A stretch of 64,000 bases of DNA from Pyrococcus horikoshii OT3 (lineage in GTDB: Archaea; Methanobacteriota_B; Thermococci; Thermococcales; Thermococcaceae). Where the stretch lies: contig NC_000961.1 of the NCBI RefSeq assembly GCF_000011105.1, forward strand, positions 1 through 64,000, in the 5' to 3' direction. Within the stretch, counting starts at the first letter, position 1, and each line of letters opens with the position of its first letter. Shown here piece by piece: positions 36,523-46,264 of the stretch. A program made the position numbers and the translations under genes. The notes under the pieces are model-generated. The model did no database searches and had not been told where the DNA came from. It was given only the letters and a program-made list of their open reading frames with translations.

Positions 36523-37461
36523 TTAAAGGTTTTGCTCGTCTATAGTTGAAAGTATGAAATCCGCTATAGCCTTTGCTAATGGGGGAGGAACGGCTTCCCC
36601 AACGCTATCGAACTGAACGTTCCTCCCACCCAGGAAAACGAAGTAGTCTGGAAATCCCATGAGCCTTGCTTGTTCCCTAACGGTGAGTGGCCTATCTTCG
36701 AAGGGATGAATGAACCTGCTATTCCCCCTAACCGTTGGAGCGGGCTTGTAAGGGTGCAACCTTATCCAGTTCTGGAATCTCCCAAACCTCTGGCCCGCTT
36801 CCCCCCACCTTAGGTATGGAATTTTCCTAGCTATCCTTGAGGGAGGGTTCCAAATTTCATTGTTTGGAGCACCTGGAGGGATATCCCTTAGAGCATCCCA
36901 AACCCTCTTTCTAGATCTGATCTTCCTGGGCTTAAGCTCAATGTTCGAGATAAAGACCCTCCTCCTAACCTGTGGAACACCGTAGTCTAGAGCGTTAAAA
37001 ACGTTGAAGTAAACGTCATATCCAGCCCTCTCGAACTCTCTCCTTATGTATCTTTCAACCTCCATTATCTGGGGAACGTTCTCCATGACGAATACCTTAG
37101 GCTTCAGCTCCCTGACGAACCTTATAAACTCGAGAACGAGCCTCCCTATAGGATCCTTGTACAACCTATCCCTAGGATGTTCCCTCCTCCTGGAGTTTAT
37201 AGCGGTGAAGGGCTCGCAGGGAGGGCCTCCTATTATCACATCAACTTTCTCGGCAATTTCCCTGGGATTAACAGCCTTTATATCCCTTACAACGACTTTT
37301 GCCTCAGGAAAATTTATGGAGTATGTCTCGGCCTTTGGCCTAAAGCTTTCAATTGCAGAAACTATCCTGAATCCAGAAAGTTTAAATCCAAGAGAAAATC
37401 CCCCAGCTCCTGCAAAAAGATCTATAACGGAGGGATTCAGCTCTTCACTACCTTTTCCCAA
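36523..37461 (-). CDS. DNA (cytosine-5) methyltransferase
   Basis: All core C5-methyltransferase motifs are present in order: [13 protein letters not shown] (motif I), GGPPCEPF with the catalytic Cys (IV), VMENVP (VI), [10 protein letters not shown] (VIII), a short target-recognition region, and [15 protein letters not shown] (X). It transfers methyl from SAM to a DNA cytosine. The start is TTG at 37461 within the rpoL frame (25-base overlap). No restriction endonuclease gene is recognisable next to it, so it is solitary here. The recognition site cannot be read from sequence. Confidence 0.94.
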   Translation of the reverse strand: MGKGSEELNPSVIDLFAGAGGFSLGFKLSGFRIVSAIESFRPKAETYSINFPEAKVVVRDIKAVNPREIAEKVDVIIGGPPCEPFTAINSRRREHPRDRLYKDPIGRLVLEFIRFVRELKPKVFVMENVPQIMEVERYIRREFERAGYDVYFNVFNALDYGVPQVRRRVFISNIELKPRKIRSRKRVWDALRDIPPGAPNNEIWNPPSRIARKIPYLRWGEAGQRFGRFQNWIRLHPYKPAPTVRGNSRFIHPFEDRPLTVREQARLMGFPDYFVFLGGRNVQFDSVGEAVPPPLAKAIADFILSTIDEQNL

Positions 37462-37724
37462 GCGTCCAGGACCTCCTTAGCTCTGTTAAAGATCTTCCTT
37501 GCAGCTTCTTCTAAGGCCTTCTCGGGCGTTACCTTTCCATCAGTCACAACCCTGAACCTTGGCTTCCTTGCCATCGTTATTGGGTGCTCTATCGTGTAAG
37601 CAACGAACTTAACGTGCGGATCTTCCCTAAGAACTTCCGTGAGGAGGTTAGCGAACGTATGATCCTCACCTTCCAGGTAAAATTCAAGCATGTCTTCTTC
37701 CTTTTTTATAACCTCAATCTTCAT
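37437..37724 (-). CDS. rpoL: DNA-directed RNA polymerase subunit L
   Basis: RpoL (homologue of RPB11/AC19) pairs with RpoD in the polymerase assembly platform. The protein has the hallmark [34 protein letters not shown]. The frame starts with a GTG at 37733, but GGTGAGG before ATG 37724 ([11 protein letters not shown]) gives the likely start. It lies in a tight cluster with DUF2067, Csl4 and the helicase, upstream of the methyltransferase. Confidence 0.96.
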   Translation of the reverse strand: MKIEVIKKEEDMLEFYLEGEDHTFANLLTEVLREDPHVKFVAYTIEHPITMARKPRFRVVTDGKVTPEKALEEAARKIFNRAKEVLDAWEKVVKS

Positions 37725-38343
37725 CTCCCTCACCCTTCAAGTGGTTTAACAATGTCTCGAGGGCCTGCTCCTTGTTCTTTATAAGTTCATATTTAAACTT
37801 ATCCTCCTTGTATTCAGCAACCCCAAGGTCAACCAGTATGTTCAGGAGATCCTCTGGATCGAGATCGTAAACCACCGAGACTGGAACTACGACCTCCCTT
37901 ATCTGCCTCGTGGTTTGTAGAGCTATCTCAGCTGTTACCTCGCTAAGCCTTCTTACGAGCTCCACCATCTCCTTCCAAGGCATAGATGTCCTTATGTAAT
38001 CCTCCTTGACCTCCACCCTCTCCCCCATGAGTTCCAAGGCTTTTATGAGTATGGGAACCGATACGTTAGCGCTGGCTTCCTTGAAGATATCCTCGGGGTA
38101 GTAAGTGTACAATCCCTGTCTATCGGGGTAAAGTCTACCCCTAACCCTCTTGTGAGCTTCCCTAATCGCCCTTATGGCTTCCCTTATCTCATCTTTAGTC
38201 CCCTGAATGTTCACCTTAAGGGAGTTCAGCTTTCCATGGATATAGACGAAGGCCGAAAGGTTCATCCTCTGGATCTCTTTCATGAACTCCTCTTTTTCAA
38301 CGTCATCCTTAACGTGTAGCACTATAACCTTCTTCGCCCTCAT
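37714..38343 (-). CDS. DUF2067 family protein
   Basis: This 209-residue archaeal protein ([24 protein letters not shown]...) is a family of unknown function that I associate with DUF2067. Its N-terminal half looks like a ferredoxin-like alpha/beta domain. The central part, [27 protein letters not shown], is basic. The gene overlaps csl4 by four bases and rpoL by about ten, so it is co-translated with exosome and RNA polymerase subunits, and an RNA-related role is a fair inference. Confidence 0.8.
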   Translation of the reverse strand: MRAKKVIVLHVKDDVEKEEFMKEIQRMNLSAFVYIHGKLNSLKVNIQGTKDEIREAIRAIREAHKRVRGRLYPDRQGLYTYYPEDIFKEASANVSVPILIKALELMGERVEVKEDYIRTSMPWKEMVELVRRLSEVTAEIALQTTRQIREVVVPVSVVYDLDPEDLLNILVDLGVAEYKEDKFKYELIKNKEQALETLLNHLKGEGDED

Positions 38344-38942
38344 ATCTTCACCTTCCTATACAGGTTTGAGATTTTCCTAGTCTCTACGTTTCCACACTTG
38401 GGACAGACTAGCTGGTTACCCTTCCTCACTAGGGGAGTCCTGCACTTAGAACAGAGAGCATAAACAACTCCTAGGTCTGGATCCTTTGTTGTAAGCTGTA
38501 TTGGACTTTTTTCGTCAGCTATAACCCTGGCCCTAACTATGTCTCCTACCTTAAACTCGTTCCTCAAGTCCTCAACGAACCCATCCTTAACCTGGGAGAT
38601 GTGAATTCCAGCAAGTTTTGACGTTGCTATCTCCCTATTACCTTCCTGCCCCTCAATCTTTATCATTTTCAGAAGAACGGCCTGTTGCTTAACCTCAAGG
38701 ACTCTTGCATAAACTATATCCCCCTTCTTAGGTACTGGAGGTACTTTGGATGCCGGCTCCAGGCTAATCTCAATTTTATCCTTATTTATCCTAACCCATC
38801 CGGCCCTGGTAGAGTATAAGTTTCCATCCTCAGCTATAACACCATCCCCAGGAAGGTATTCCTCTATTACCCCCAGGTAATCCCCGGGAAGCACGAAATC
38901 ACCATCTTTTATAGTCTTCTTTCTCTCGCTATTTTCTTCCAC
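38340..38942 (-). CDS. csl4: Exosome RNA-binding subunit Csl4
   Basis: The protein has the Csl4 three-domain layout. An N-terminal domain with GDFVLPGDYLGVIEEYLPGDGV is followed by an S1 domain around KKGDIVYARVLEVKQQAVLLKMIKIEG, and a C-terminal zinc ribbon CSKCRTPLVRKGNQLVCPKC. Csl4 forms the RNA-entry cap of the archaeal exosome with Rrp4. The 5' end overlaps the Ski2-like helicase gene by 34 bases, which fits their cooperation in RNA decay. Confidence 0.96.
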   Translation of the reverse strand: MEENSERKKTIKDGDFVLPGDYLGVIEEYLPGDGVIAEDGNLYSTRAGWVRINKDKIEISLEPASKVPPVPKKGDIVYARVLEVKQQAVLLKMIKIEGQEGNREIATSKLAGIHISQVKDGFVEDLRNEFKVGDIVRARVIADEKSPIQLTTKDPDLGVVYALCSKCRTPLVRKGNQLVCPKCGNVETRKISNLYRKVKI

Positions 38943-41476
38943 CTTTCCTCCCCTCCCTTAAGTTTATCTTTACCCCGTACTTTAAATCTTCTCCCCTCTT
39001 CTAATTCCTTCTTAACGAGAAGAGCTTCATTTTCGACCTCTTTCTTTTTGAACACTCCAGCTATCCTTTGAATAGCCTCAAGCTTCCTTATAAGTCCATC
39101 GAGCCATGTGAATACATCCCCAGGATAAAGTATTAAACCATAAACCTTTCTAAAGTACTCTGAGATCTTTGAGGGCTCATACCCATCCCTTCTCAACTCA
39201 GCTATCTTCCTACTCAACATTTCCATCGCAAATTCAGTACAATCCTGCTCGAGGCAGTTAAAGAAGTCCTGGTAGATTAGGAATAGTCTATCAGCGGCGT
39301 TGGGACTTATCTCAGGTATTATCTTATCTAACTCCTCAAGCACTGAAGCGAAGGAACTCGAAAATATGTTGGAGCTTATCCTTCCCCTCACGGCAGATTC
39401 TATCTCCCTCTGAAGGAACCCAGGAAGGTAAGCGTTCTCAAAGGGGAGCAAGTGAATAGCCATTCCAAGGGGATCCATGCTTTCAAGGTTCTCCCTTATG
39501 AACTCGCCCTCGCTTGGGAGCAAAAAGCTCATGCTAACGGCCCTTCCGTAAGGGGTTACCCTGACGATGTCTCCCCTGATGCTTACCATTCCAAGCTCTT
39601 CAAGCTTCTCTAGGACTTTTTTAGCACTCCTGTTAGCGCCGAGGGTTAGAGAGTTAACCTCCTCTATAACGCTAAGCCTGTTAAACACGCATGCATGGGC
39701 GAGCACATTATCTTCCTCTATTTCATCGCTCCATTCAACGATTACGGGCTCTATAGGAGATGTAAGTAGCTTTAGGGCAACTTCATCCTCAGTTTCATCC
39801 ATCTGAGCCGAATACTTTTTTCCAGGCTCAACTATTAAATAGACCTTCCCCTTTTCGTGATAAAGCGGTCTCCCGGCCCTCCCAAGCATTTGATGGAATT
39901 CCCTAACGCTAAGCCACTTATTCCCCATGGCTAGGCTTTCGAATATCACTTGGCTCGCCGGGAAGTCTACACCAGCTCCAAGGGCTGCTGTGGTTACGAC
40001 GACATCTATCATTTGAGCTTGAAACTCCATCTCAGTTATCTTTCTCTGCTTATAGGGTAAACCCGAGTGGTAGGGCTTGGCCTTTAATCCCTTTCCAGTT
40101 AGGAAGGAGGCCAATTCATGGCACCTCTTCCTTGAGTACGTAAAGACTATCGTCTGACCCTTAAACCCCTTTGAGCTTTTCCTCATAACTTCAGCTTTGC
40201 AAAGCTTAGCTATTATCCTCCACTTCTCGCTCTCGTTCCTCGCTATTATAAGGTGCCTCTCCAAATCCACGGGTCTCTCATCATAAAGGACAAGCTTCAT
40301 TCCCAGGGATCTAGCTAACTCTTGAGGATTACCAACGGTTGCGGAGAGCCCAATAAATTGGGCTTTAGGATAGAGCTTTCTTAGCCTTGCGATTAAACCA
40401 TCTAACCTTGGCCCCCTCTCCTCGTCATCTATCATGTGAATCTCATCTATAACCACCGTTCCCACGTTTCCTATTTTCTTTCCAGACCTCAGTAGGTAGT
40501 CTACCCCCTCGTACGTTCCCACTATTATGTCGGCATCTATCCCGGTATCAACTACTACAGGTTCCTCCCTTGTTTTTATCCTACTCATACCAACCCTTAT
40601 TGCAACCTTGAGGCCAAGCTTCGAATACCTCCTTTTAAAGTCTTCATACTTTTGATTGGCCAGGGCCACCAGAGGAACAAGGAACAGCATTTTCTTCCCT
40701 TCTAAGGCCTTTGGAATTCCGGCAAGCTCCCCTATGAGGGTCTTACCGCTCGCGGTTGCTGAGACCACCAAAAGATTTTCCCCCTTTAAAAGGCCATTCT
40801 TTATAGCTAAAACCTGAACTGGGAGTAACTCAGTAATCCCTTCCAACTTTAGGACATTTTTGAAGCTCTCAGGGATATCCACTTCATCAACCTTCATCCT
40901 CTCAACTCTAACGTGCTTGGCCTTGAGCTCATCCCACTTTGTAACCTCAGGATGCTCAGTTGGATCGAACCTTGGATCGAATGCATAGAGAACCTTGTCA
41001 AGATCTCTAAACTTAGCTAAAAGTCTTTTTGCTTGCTCCAGCATTCCCAGAGAGTTAAACCTTACCCTAAGTTCGTTTTTTAGTTCTTCTTCAGCACACC
41101 TCTCGCATATGTACTCGTTCCTGTACTTTATCCTATTTCCCTCAGTTAGAACAGTTATTCTCCCCTCAAGGAGACAGAGCCTACAGAGGGATGCCTTCTC
41201 AACGTTCTTATTCATTAGCTTTTTCCTGAAGTAGTCTTCCCACTCATCAGCGTCGGCCAAAATTATCCTTGAGCTCCTTAAGAGCTTCTCAATTTCTTTA
41301 GGATTCCTATATTGACTCCCCTCCAGAACTTTAAATAACCTTCCATCCCTCATTATTAATCTAAAGATCCTATCGGCTTTAACATTCCTAATTTGTGAGA
41401 GCTTCTCGGGAGGATTTTCGATTAAAAATGCTTCAAGCTCTCCCTTTTTCCTCCCTTCCCTTATTACGAATAGCAT
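38909..41476 (-). CDS. Ski2-like DEAD/DEAH helicase with N-terminal zinc finger (ASH-Ski2 candidate)
   Basis: The 855-residue SF2 helicase has Walker A SATASGKTLIGE, a DEIH box VVIDEIHMID, SAT motif IGLSATVG, and motif VI QMLGRAGRP. The N-terminal CRLCLLEGRI-to-CERCAEEEL zinc finger distinguishes it from Hel308. Thermococcal ASH-Ski2 is reported to act with aRNase J and the exosome, and the overlap with csl4 matches that role. A DNA-repair helicase is the alternative, less likely given this context. Confidence 0.88.
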   Translation of the reverse strand: MLFVIREGRKKGELEAFLIENPPEKLSQIRNVKADRIFRLIMRDGRLFKVLEGSQYRNPKEIEKLLRSSRIILADADEWEDYFRKKLMNKNVEKASLCRLCLLEGRITVLTEGNRIKYRNEYICERCAEEELKNELRVRFNSLGMLEQAKRLLAKFRDLDKVLYAFDPRFDPTEHPEVTKWDELKAKHVRVERMKVDEVDIPESFKNVLKLEGITELLPVQVLAIKNGLLKGENLLVVSATASGKTLIGELAGIPKALEGKKMLFLVPLVALANQKYEDFKRRYSKLGLKVAIRVGMSRIKTREEPVVVDTGIDADIIVGTYEGVDYLLRSGKKIGNVGTVVIDEIHMIDDEERGPRLDGLIARLRKLYPKAQFIGLSATVGNPQELARSLGMKLVLYDERPVDLERHLIIARNESEKWRIIAKLCKAEVMRKSSKGFKGQTIVFTYSRKRCHELASFLTGKGLKAKPYHSGLPYKQRKITEMEFQAQMIDVVVTTAALGAGVDFPASQVIFESLAMGNKWLSVREFHQMLGRAGRPLYHEKGKVYLIVEPGKKYSAQMDETEDEVALKLLTSPIEPVIVEWSDEIEEDNVLAHACVFNRLSVIEEVNSLTLGANRSAKKVLEKLEELGMVSIRGDIVRVTPYGRAVSMSFLLPSEGEFIRENLESMDPLGMAIHLLPFENAYLPGFLQREIESAVRGRISSNIFSSSFASVLEELDKIIPEISPNAADRLFLIYQDFFNCLEQDCTEFAMEMLSRKIAELRRDGYEPSKISEYFRKVYGLILYPGDVFTWLDGLIRKLEAIQRIAGVFKKKEVENEALLVKKELEEGRRFKVRGKDKLKGGEERWKKIARERRL

Positions 41477-41484
41477 CTCACCAC

Positions 41485-41952
41485 CTACTTCAAGGTTACT
41501 CCGGCCTCTTTAAAATTCTCGAGCACTATTGAGATCCTTGTTCTCCTTGCGAGGTTCCTTAGATAGTTCCTCTTTAGATCCTTTAAAAAGGTGTTTAGGG
41601 ATTCAACATCCCTAAATGTCCCCCTTATAACTAGATGGAACTCACCAGTTTTCTTATAAACATCACTAATGTTCCTCATCTTCAAAATAGGGGTTAAAAT
41701 CCTGGGAAGATCTGGAGAATCAGGATCAATAAGCTCGATTTCTATAACAGCGGTGAGGAACTCGCCAAAGAAGGAAGGATCTACAACAGCGGAATAACCT
41801 TTAATGACGCCAAGCTTCTCAAGCTTTTCGATCCTGTTCTTTACCGCGGATGCAGTTAAGCCGACTTTCCTCCCCAACTCAGTCAGGGTTATCCTACTAT
41901 TCTTCCTGAGTTCCCGAACTATTACTTCGTCAATTTCATCTATCCCGGCCAT
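41485..41952 (-). CDS. Lrp/AsnC-family transcription regulator
   Basis: The first 60 residues form the family's helix-turn-helix (DEVIVRELRKNSRITLTELGRKVGLTASAVKNRIEKLEKLGVIKGY), and the remainder is the RAM-type ligand-binding domain (TAVIEIELIDPDSPD, VYKKTGEFHLVIRGTFRDV). Such proteins form octamers and often sense amino acids. It lies four bases from the HTH gene upstream and nine from the helicase, so these three may be co-expressed. Targets are unknown. Confidence 0.92.
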   Translation of the reverse strand: MAGIDEIDEVIVRELRKNSRITLTELGRKVGLTASAVKNRIEKLEKLGVIKGYSAVVDPSFFGEFLTAVIEIELIDPDSPDLPRILTPILKMRNISDVYKKTGEFHLVIRGTFRDVESLNTFLKDLKRNYLRNLARRTRISIVLENFKEAGVTLK

Positions 41953-41955
41953 GCT

Positions 41956-42297
41956 TCATGACCCACTCTGATTTTTGAATTCCTTTTCCAGCTCCTCGAT
42001 GCTCTTCATTATGTGTTCTCTAATCCTTTGGAGTATCTCAAGCGGTGAAACGGCCGTGTAGATATAACCCAACCATCCCTTTTGAACGAGTTCCCTCTTT
42101 AACAGCCCCTTCCTGTACAGGCTAAGGACATGAGCCCTCACGCTCCTCTCACTTATCCCCAGCTCTCTCTGTATCTCCCTAATTCTCATTCCCCTCTTCT
42201 TCTCAACTAAGAGGTTGTATATCATTATTTCGTTCTTTTTAAGACCCATAGTCCTTAATAAAGACTCAAGCTTCCTCAACTTTTCCTCTTGTTTCAT
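41956..42297 (-). CDS. Small HTH transcription regulator, 113 aa
   Basis: The winged-helix part reads LRTMGLKKNEIMIYNLLVEKKRGMRIREIQRELGISERSVRAHVLSLYRKGLLKRELVQKGWLGYIYTAVSPLEI, similar to TrmB/MarR-type DNA-binding domains. A coiled helical tail, IREHIMKSIEELEKEF, probably dimerises. No ligand domain is present, so it may act as a simple repressor. It is co-oriented and nearly contiguous with the Lrp-type gene. Confidence 0.82.
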   Translation of the reverse strand: MKQEEKLRKLESLLRTMGLKKNEIMIYNLLVEKKRGMRIREIQRELGISERSVRAHVLSLYRKGLLKRELVQKGWLGYIYTAVSPLEILQRIREHIMKSIEELEKEFKNQSGS

Positions 42298-42387
42298 TAT
42301 TTTCCCACCTACGAAACTTTAGTTACATACACAAATTAGGGTAAAAGACTAAAAAAGGTTTTCAAAATATTTAAAGTTTTAAAAAAA

Positions 42388-42756
42388 TTACTCTTGCCAC
42401 TCGTCATCAGGTATTGCTTCCCTCTTTGCTGGTATCAGGCAGACAAATTCAAAAGTTTCCGAATCCTCATTCTTGTAGCCGTGAGGCTCATTTGGAGGAA
42501 TATAAATGTAACTTCCAGGGACTACCTTGAACCAATTCTTTCCATCCTTTGTTAGGTACCCCTCACCCTTCACCACAAATATCTCATGCTCCCAATCGTG
42601 CTGGTGAATTGGAATCTCTCCACCCTTCTTTATAACGAAGTACCTCATTGCAAAGTTCTTTGCTCCAACCTTTGGACTTATCAGCCATCTTATCGTAGTC
42701 CCCTTAGCGTTTGGAACATCCTTCTCGGGGGTATCCTTAACATGTCCGATGTACAT
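42388..42756 (-). CDS. Single-domain cupin protein
   Basis: The 122-residue protein is a double-stranded beta-helix with the cupin metal motifs GGEIPIHQHDWEHEIFVVKGEGYL (two His and a Glu, about 50-73) and PPNEPHGYKNE (final His). Metal-dependent cupins isomerise or oxygenate small molecules, or bind sugars. No specific role can be assigned. It is divergent from the M28 peptidase gene across a 40-60-base spacer. Confidence 0.87.
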   Translation of the reverse strand: MYIGHVKDTPEKDVPNAKGTTIRWLISPKVGAKNFAMRYFVIKKGGEIPIHQHDWEHEIFVVKGEGYLTKDGKNWFKVVPGSYIYIPPNEPHGYKNEDSETFEFVCLIPAKREAIPDDEWQE

Positions 42757-42817
42757 TTTATATCACCAAGGGATTTTTAAGCGGGGAAGTATTTAAATGC
42801 TTCTCGAGGTGCTTACC

Positions 42818-44494
42818 ATGAAGGAGTTCCTCAAGGCCGCAGATAAGTTCAATCCCGAGAACGTTTTTAGGGATGTAGTAGAGATCTCTAAATTCCACAG
42901 GATCCAAGGATCAAGGGATATTGTAAAGGCTACTGAATACGTGGCAAGCAGGCTTGAAGAACTTGGAATTGATTACAAGTTTCTAAACGACATCTATGAT
43001 GGGAAGTCATACCATCTAACCCTACCATCTCCGATAGGGTGGGAGATTGTAGAGGGAAGCTTGAAGTTCAAAGAAAAGGAGTTAACAACGTCAAATTCTC
43101 CCCTCCTGGTTATGGCCCATTCCCCCTCAGGAGAAGCGAAGGGTGAAGTAATCCCCATCTTTAGGGAAGAAGACTGGGAAAAAGCAGATGGGAAGATAGT
43201 CCTCGTAGGGGAAGATTGGAGGGAGGCGTATAGGAAGGCCAACGAACACGGGGCAAAGGCTTTTATAGCGTACAGGAAAGGTACGGGAGATGCTTTTCCA
43301 TACATAGGGTTATTTTTAACGAAGAAGGATCTTGAGTGGGCAAAAATACCAGCGTTAACTGTTCCTGAGAGCGTGGCTAATGAATTAATAGAGAAGAGCA
43401 AGAAGGGAGGAGTGGAAGTAGAGGTATCCGTAAAAACCGAGATTAAAGACAGGGAAACGTTACCACTATTATACGCTAAAATAGGAGAACCACCCTACCT
43501 CCTCTTCTCGGCCCACATATGCCATCCAAAACCGGGAGCAAACGATAACGCCTCAGGTTCAGCTATGCTAATAGAGCTGGCTAGGATACTAAAAGGAAAT
43601 GAAGGAAGAATAGGCTTCGCCTTCCTCTGGATCCCAGAATATCATGGAACCCAGGCTTTTATTCCCAAGGTGAATCTCAATGAAATATATGCGAACATAA
43701 ACCTGGACATGGTGGGGGGAAGCGAAGATAGGTCTAATTCCACAATAATGCTCGTTAGAACTCCACTCTCCAGGTTCTCGTTAGTTCCAGGAGTCCTGGA
43801 GTTGTTCCTTAAAGAGGTTAACGCCGAAGGAAAGAGTTTCTCAGGATCCCCGCTCCCAAGCGTTAAATTCAAGGAGTATCCGTACGAGATGGGAAGTGAT
43901 CATGATATATTCAACTTCTATAGCATTCCTGGGGTCATGCCGATTACATGGCCCGACAGGTACTACCATACATCAGCGGATACACCGGAGAAGCTTAGTC
44001 TAAGAACCCTTAGCATAATCGGTAGAGCTGTTGTTGCAACGGGATTGTTCATTGCGAAGGCCGAAAAAGAGGAAGTGGAGAGGGTTGCAAGGGGTTTTGC
44101 CATGAAGTACCTTGGAGAATTAAGCATGCAGAGGAAGATCGAGGTCGCAGAATCCTTAGTCATGAACGGCCTCAGCAGGGATTCAGGGTTCCTGGGATTG
44201 AACGTTGGGCATGAACTCGAAAGCAATGGATGGGTGAAATGGAAGGAGAAGGGAATAATAAGCATAAAGGGTCTAGAATACAAGAACGAAAGCATAGCCA
44301 GGAGGTTAAAGGAGATCGTAGAAGAGGATAGGATGATAAACGTTCACCTTCATGAGTACCTAATGCTCAGCGAACTACTGGATAATGAAAAAGCCATGAA
44401 AGCCTTAAAGGATGAATACGGTGAAGTCAAGGAAGAGAAAATAATGAGGGGAGTAGAACTTCTGGAGGAGGCAAAGATCATTGAGCCCATGTAA
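42818..44494 (+). CDS. M28-family zinc aminopeptidase with inserted PA-like domain
   Basis: This 558-residue protein has the co-catalytic zinc motifs SAHICHPKPGANDNASG (about 230-246), WIPEYHGTQAF (Glu) and a C-terminal HTS-type PDRYYHTSADTPEKL. The segment IVLVGEDWREAYRKANEHGAKAFIAYRKG is a PA-like insertion. Without a signal peptide it should act inside the cell on peptides. The frame opens at 42797, but ATTTAAATG at 42791-42799 is a TATA box, so transcripts start near 42816. ATG 42818 with GAGGTG just upstream is therefore preferred. Confidence 0.88.
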   Translation: MKEFLKAADKFNPENVFRDVVEISKFHRIQGSRDIVKATEYVASRLEELGIDYKFLNDIYDGKSYHLTLPSPIGWEIVEGSLKFKEKELTTSNSPLLVMAHSPSGEAKGEVIPIFREEDWEKADGKIVLVGEDWREAYRKANEHGAKAFIAYRKGTGDAFPYIGLFLTKKDLEWAKIPALTVPESVANELIEKSKKGGVEVEVSVKTEIKDRETLPLLYAKIGEPPYLLFSAHICHPKPGANDNASGSAMLIELARILKGNEGRIGFAFLWIPEYHGTQAFIPKVNLNEIYANINLDMVGGSEDRSNSTIMLVRTPLSRFSLVPGVLELFLKEVNAEGKSFSGSPLPSVKFKEYPYEMGSDHDIFNFYSIPGVMPITWPDRYYHTSADTPEKLSLRTLSIIGRAVVATGLFIAKAEKEEVERVARGFAMKYLGELSMQRKIEVAESLVMNGLSRDSGFLGLNVGHELESNGWVKWKEKGIISIKGLEYKNESIARRLKEIVEEDRMINVHLHEYLMLSELLDNEKAMKALKDEYGEVKEEKIMRGVELLEEAKIIEPM

Positions 44495-45539
44495 TATGCC
44501 TATTGAAGATGTACCTAACCACAAACGAAGCCCCAATGCCGAAGAGATTTGCCAAAAGATAGTGAATGCCCAGAAAAAGAAGGATCCAGTAAACCAGAAA
44601 CTGAGCAACCGCTCCCACGAAAGCGGCTACGTGAAACTTAGCTAATCTTTCGATCACGCTTCCCTTCTTTATATCTTTAAAAGTCCACAAATCATTCCAA
44701 AGGAAGTTGTTTAATATGGAAAGCTCAGTTGAAGGGATCACGCCAAGCTCTTTTGAAATATGGAAGAAATTGACAAAGAGCCAGAGAAATCCTTCATTTA
44801 CACCAACTCCCGACAATCCGACTATAGAGAACTTTAAAATGCGATCTACCTCTCCCTCCCATTTCATCAGCCTGTAAACATGCCTTAGATAGTTTACCAT
44901 AGTCTTACCCTTCAGCTTACTCTCACCAAATTTCCTAGTTGAGAAAGTGAACGGGACTTCAGTTACTCTAGAATATTTTCCCTTTATCAGGATTTCCATA
45001 AGTATCTTAAATCCTATGGGGTTAAGCTTAACCCCCTCAACTACACTCCTCTTCAAGGCGAAGAAGCCACTCACGGGATCTTTTATTCCGGCTATCTTAG
45101 GTAAGGCCAACCTCCCAATAATTATAGCACCCCTCGAGATTAATCTCCTATAGAAAGGCCAATTCTCAACTTTCCCGCCCTTAACGTATCTACTCGCAAT
45201 TGCAATATCATTTCCCTTCTCTATCTCCCTGAGAAGGCTAGGAATGACCTCGGGGGGATGCTGAAGGTCGGCATCCATAACGACGAATACATCACCACTA
45301 GCCTCCGAAAAGCCCCTTATCACGGCCGAGGAAAGTCCCTTTTCGTTCACCCTTCTTATAACTTTAACGGGATAGAGCTTCGAGAGTTCCATCGCTTTCT
45401 CCCAGGTTTTATCCGGTGAATCATCATCTACAATTATTATTTCGTAATCATATCCCTTTAATGCCGAACTTATCCTAGAGAAGAGTTCTTCAAGATTATC
45501 CCTTTCGTTGTAAGTTGGTACTATTATTGAGACTTTCAT
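44478..45539 (-). CDS. Dolichol-phosphate sugar synthase (GT2) with GtrA-like membrane domain
   Basis: An N-terminal GT-A domain shows IIVPTYNERDNLEELF, DDDSPDKTW and the metal-binding VMDADLQHPPE (about 93-103), followed by SGFFALKRSV and a FTFSTRKFGESKLKG loop. The C-terminal 130 residues carry four predicted membrane helices of GtrA type. I recall that P. furiosus dolichol-phosphate mannose synthase has the same 350-residue architecture. The protein feeds mannose-type donors into N-glycosylation or other glycoconjugates. It converges with the peptidase gene (17-base overlap). Confidence 0.93.
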   Translation of the reverse strand: MKVSIIVPTYNERDNLEELFSRISSALKGYDYEIIIVDDDSPDKTWEKAMELSKLYPVKVIRRVNEKGLSSAVIRGFSEASGDVFVVMDADLQHPPEVIPSLLREIEKGNDIAIASRYVKGGKVENWPFYRRLISRGAIIIGRLALPKIAGIKDPVSGFFALKRSVVEGVKLNPIGFKILMEILIKGKYSRVTEVPFTFSTRKFGESKLKGKTMVNYLRHVYRLMKWEGEVDRILKFSIVGLSGVGVNEGFLWLFVNFFHISKELGVIPSTELSILNNFLWNDLWTFKDIKKGSVIERLAKFHVAAFVGAVAQFLVYWILLFLGIHYLLANLFGIGASFVVRYIFNRHITWAQ

Positions 45540-45575
45540 TATTTTACCACCAATATAAAATAGAAAAGGGGTATT

Positions 45576-46259
45576 TCAAGTTTTTCTAACCACAAAGAGT
45601 GCGTGATCCTTCTCGTAGGGTTCCAAGTTAAGCCTCTCTATAACCTCAAAGTATTCGCTCAGCTCCCTCTCAACCTCCCTGAACACCTGCTCTGGCTCCT
45701 TTGTAACGTCAATGCTCCTGCTCTTAACGGCTATCATCCCGTAACCACCCCTCTTTAGGTATACTTCAGCATTGTCAATGAGTATCTTAGCCTGCGTTGG
45801 CTGGGCTACATCCTCAAATATAACGTCAACCTTAGGTACCAAAGCCCTGTATTCTTCCGGCTTAGTTGCATCCCCAAGGATTGGGACTATGTTCCTCCTC
45901 TCCTCAACTATAGGGACGAGCTCCCTAAGAACCCTTGGAGAAAATTCAATTCCAAATATCTTCCCCTCCCATCCAACTATGTCACTAACGTGAGAAGCCG
46001 TGGTACCGCTAGCAATTCCCAAGTAAAGAACGCTCTTTCCTGGTTTTATCGGGAAGTTTTTGAGCCCATTCATTATCGCTGCACCAAGCTTTGAACGGTT
46101 AGGGTTCCAAATCCTGTACTCCTCTCCTTCCCACTTTATAACCCTCTCCCCGTAAACCCTCTGTCCTGGGACTAGGTTTTTAGTTGCTATCCTCTCGCTT
46201 CCATCATCGTCAATAACTGTGTAAACACCAGGAAACTTATGCTTTTTTACCTCAACCAT
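45576..46259 (-). CDS. flpA: Fibrillarin-like rRNA/tRNA 2'-O-methyltransferase
   Basis: The 227-residue enzyme has the SAM-binding motif [21 protein letters not shown] (about 74-94), [14 protein letters not shown] and [10 protein letters not shown], with catalytic Lys in AVKSRSIDV. As the catalytic subunit of C/D RNPs it methylates the ribose that the guide RNA specifies, with Nop5 and L7Ae. It is placed immediately downstream of nop5 (six-base gap), the standard archaeal pair, in a window with several C/D RNAs. Confidence 0.98.
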
Positions 46260-46264
46260 TCAGC

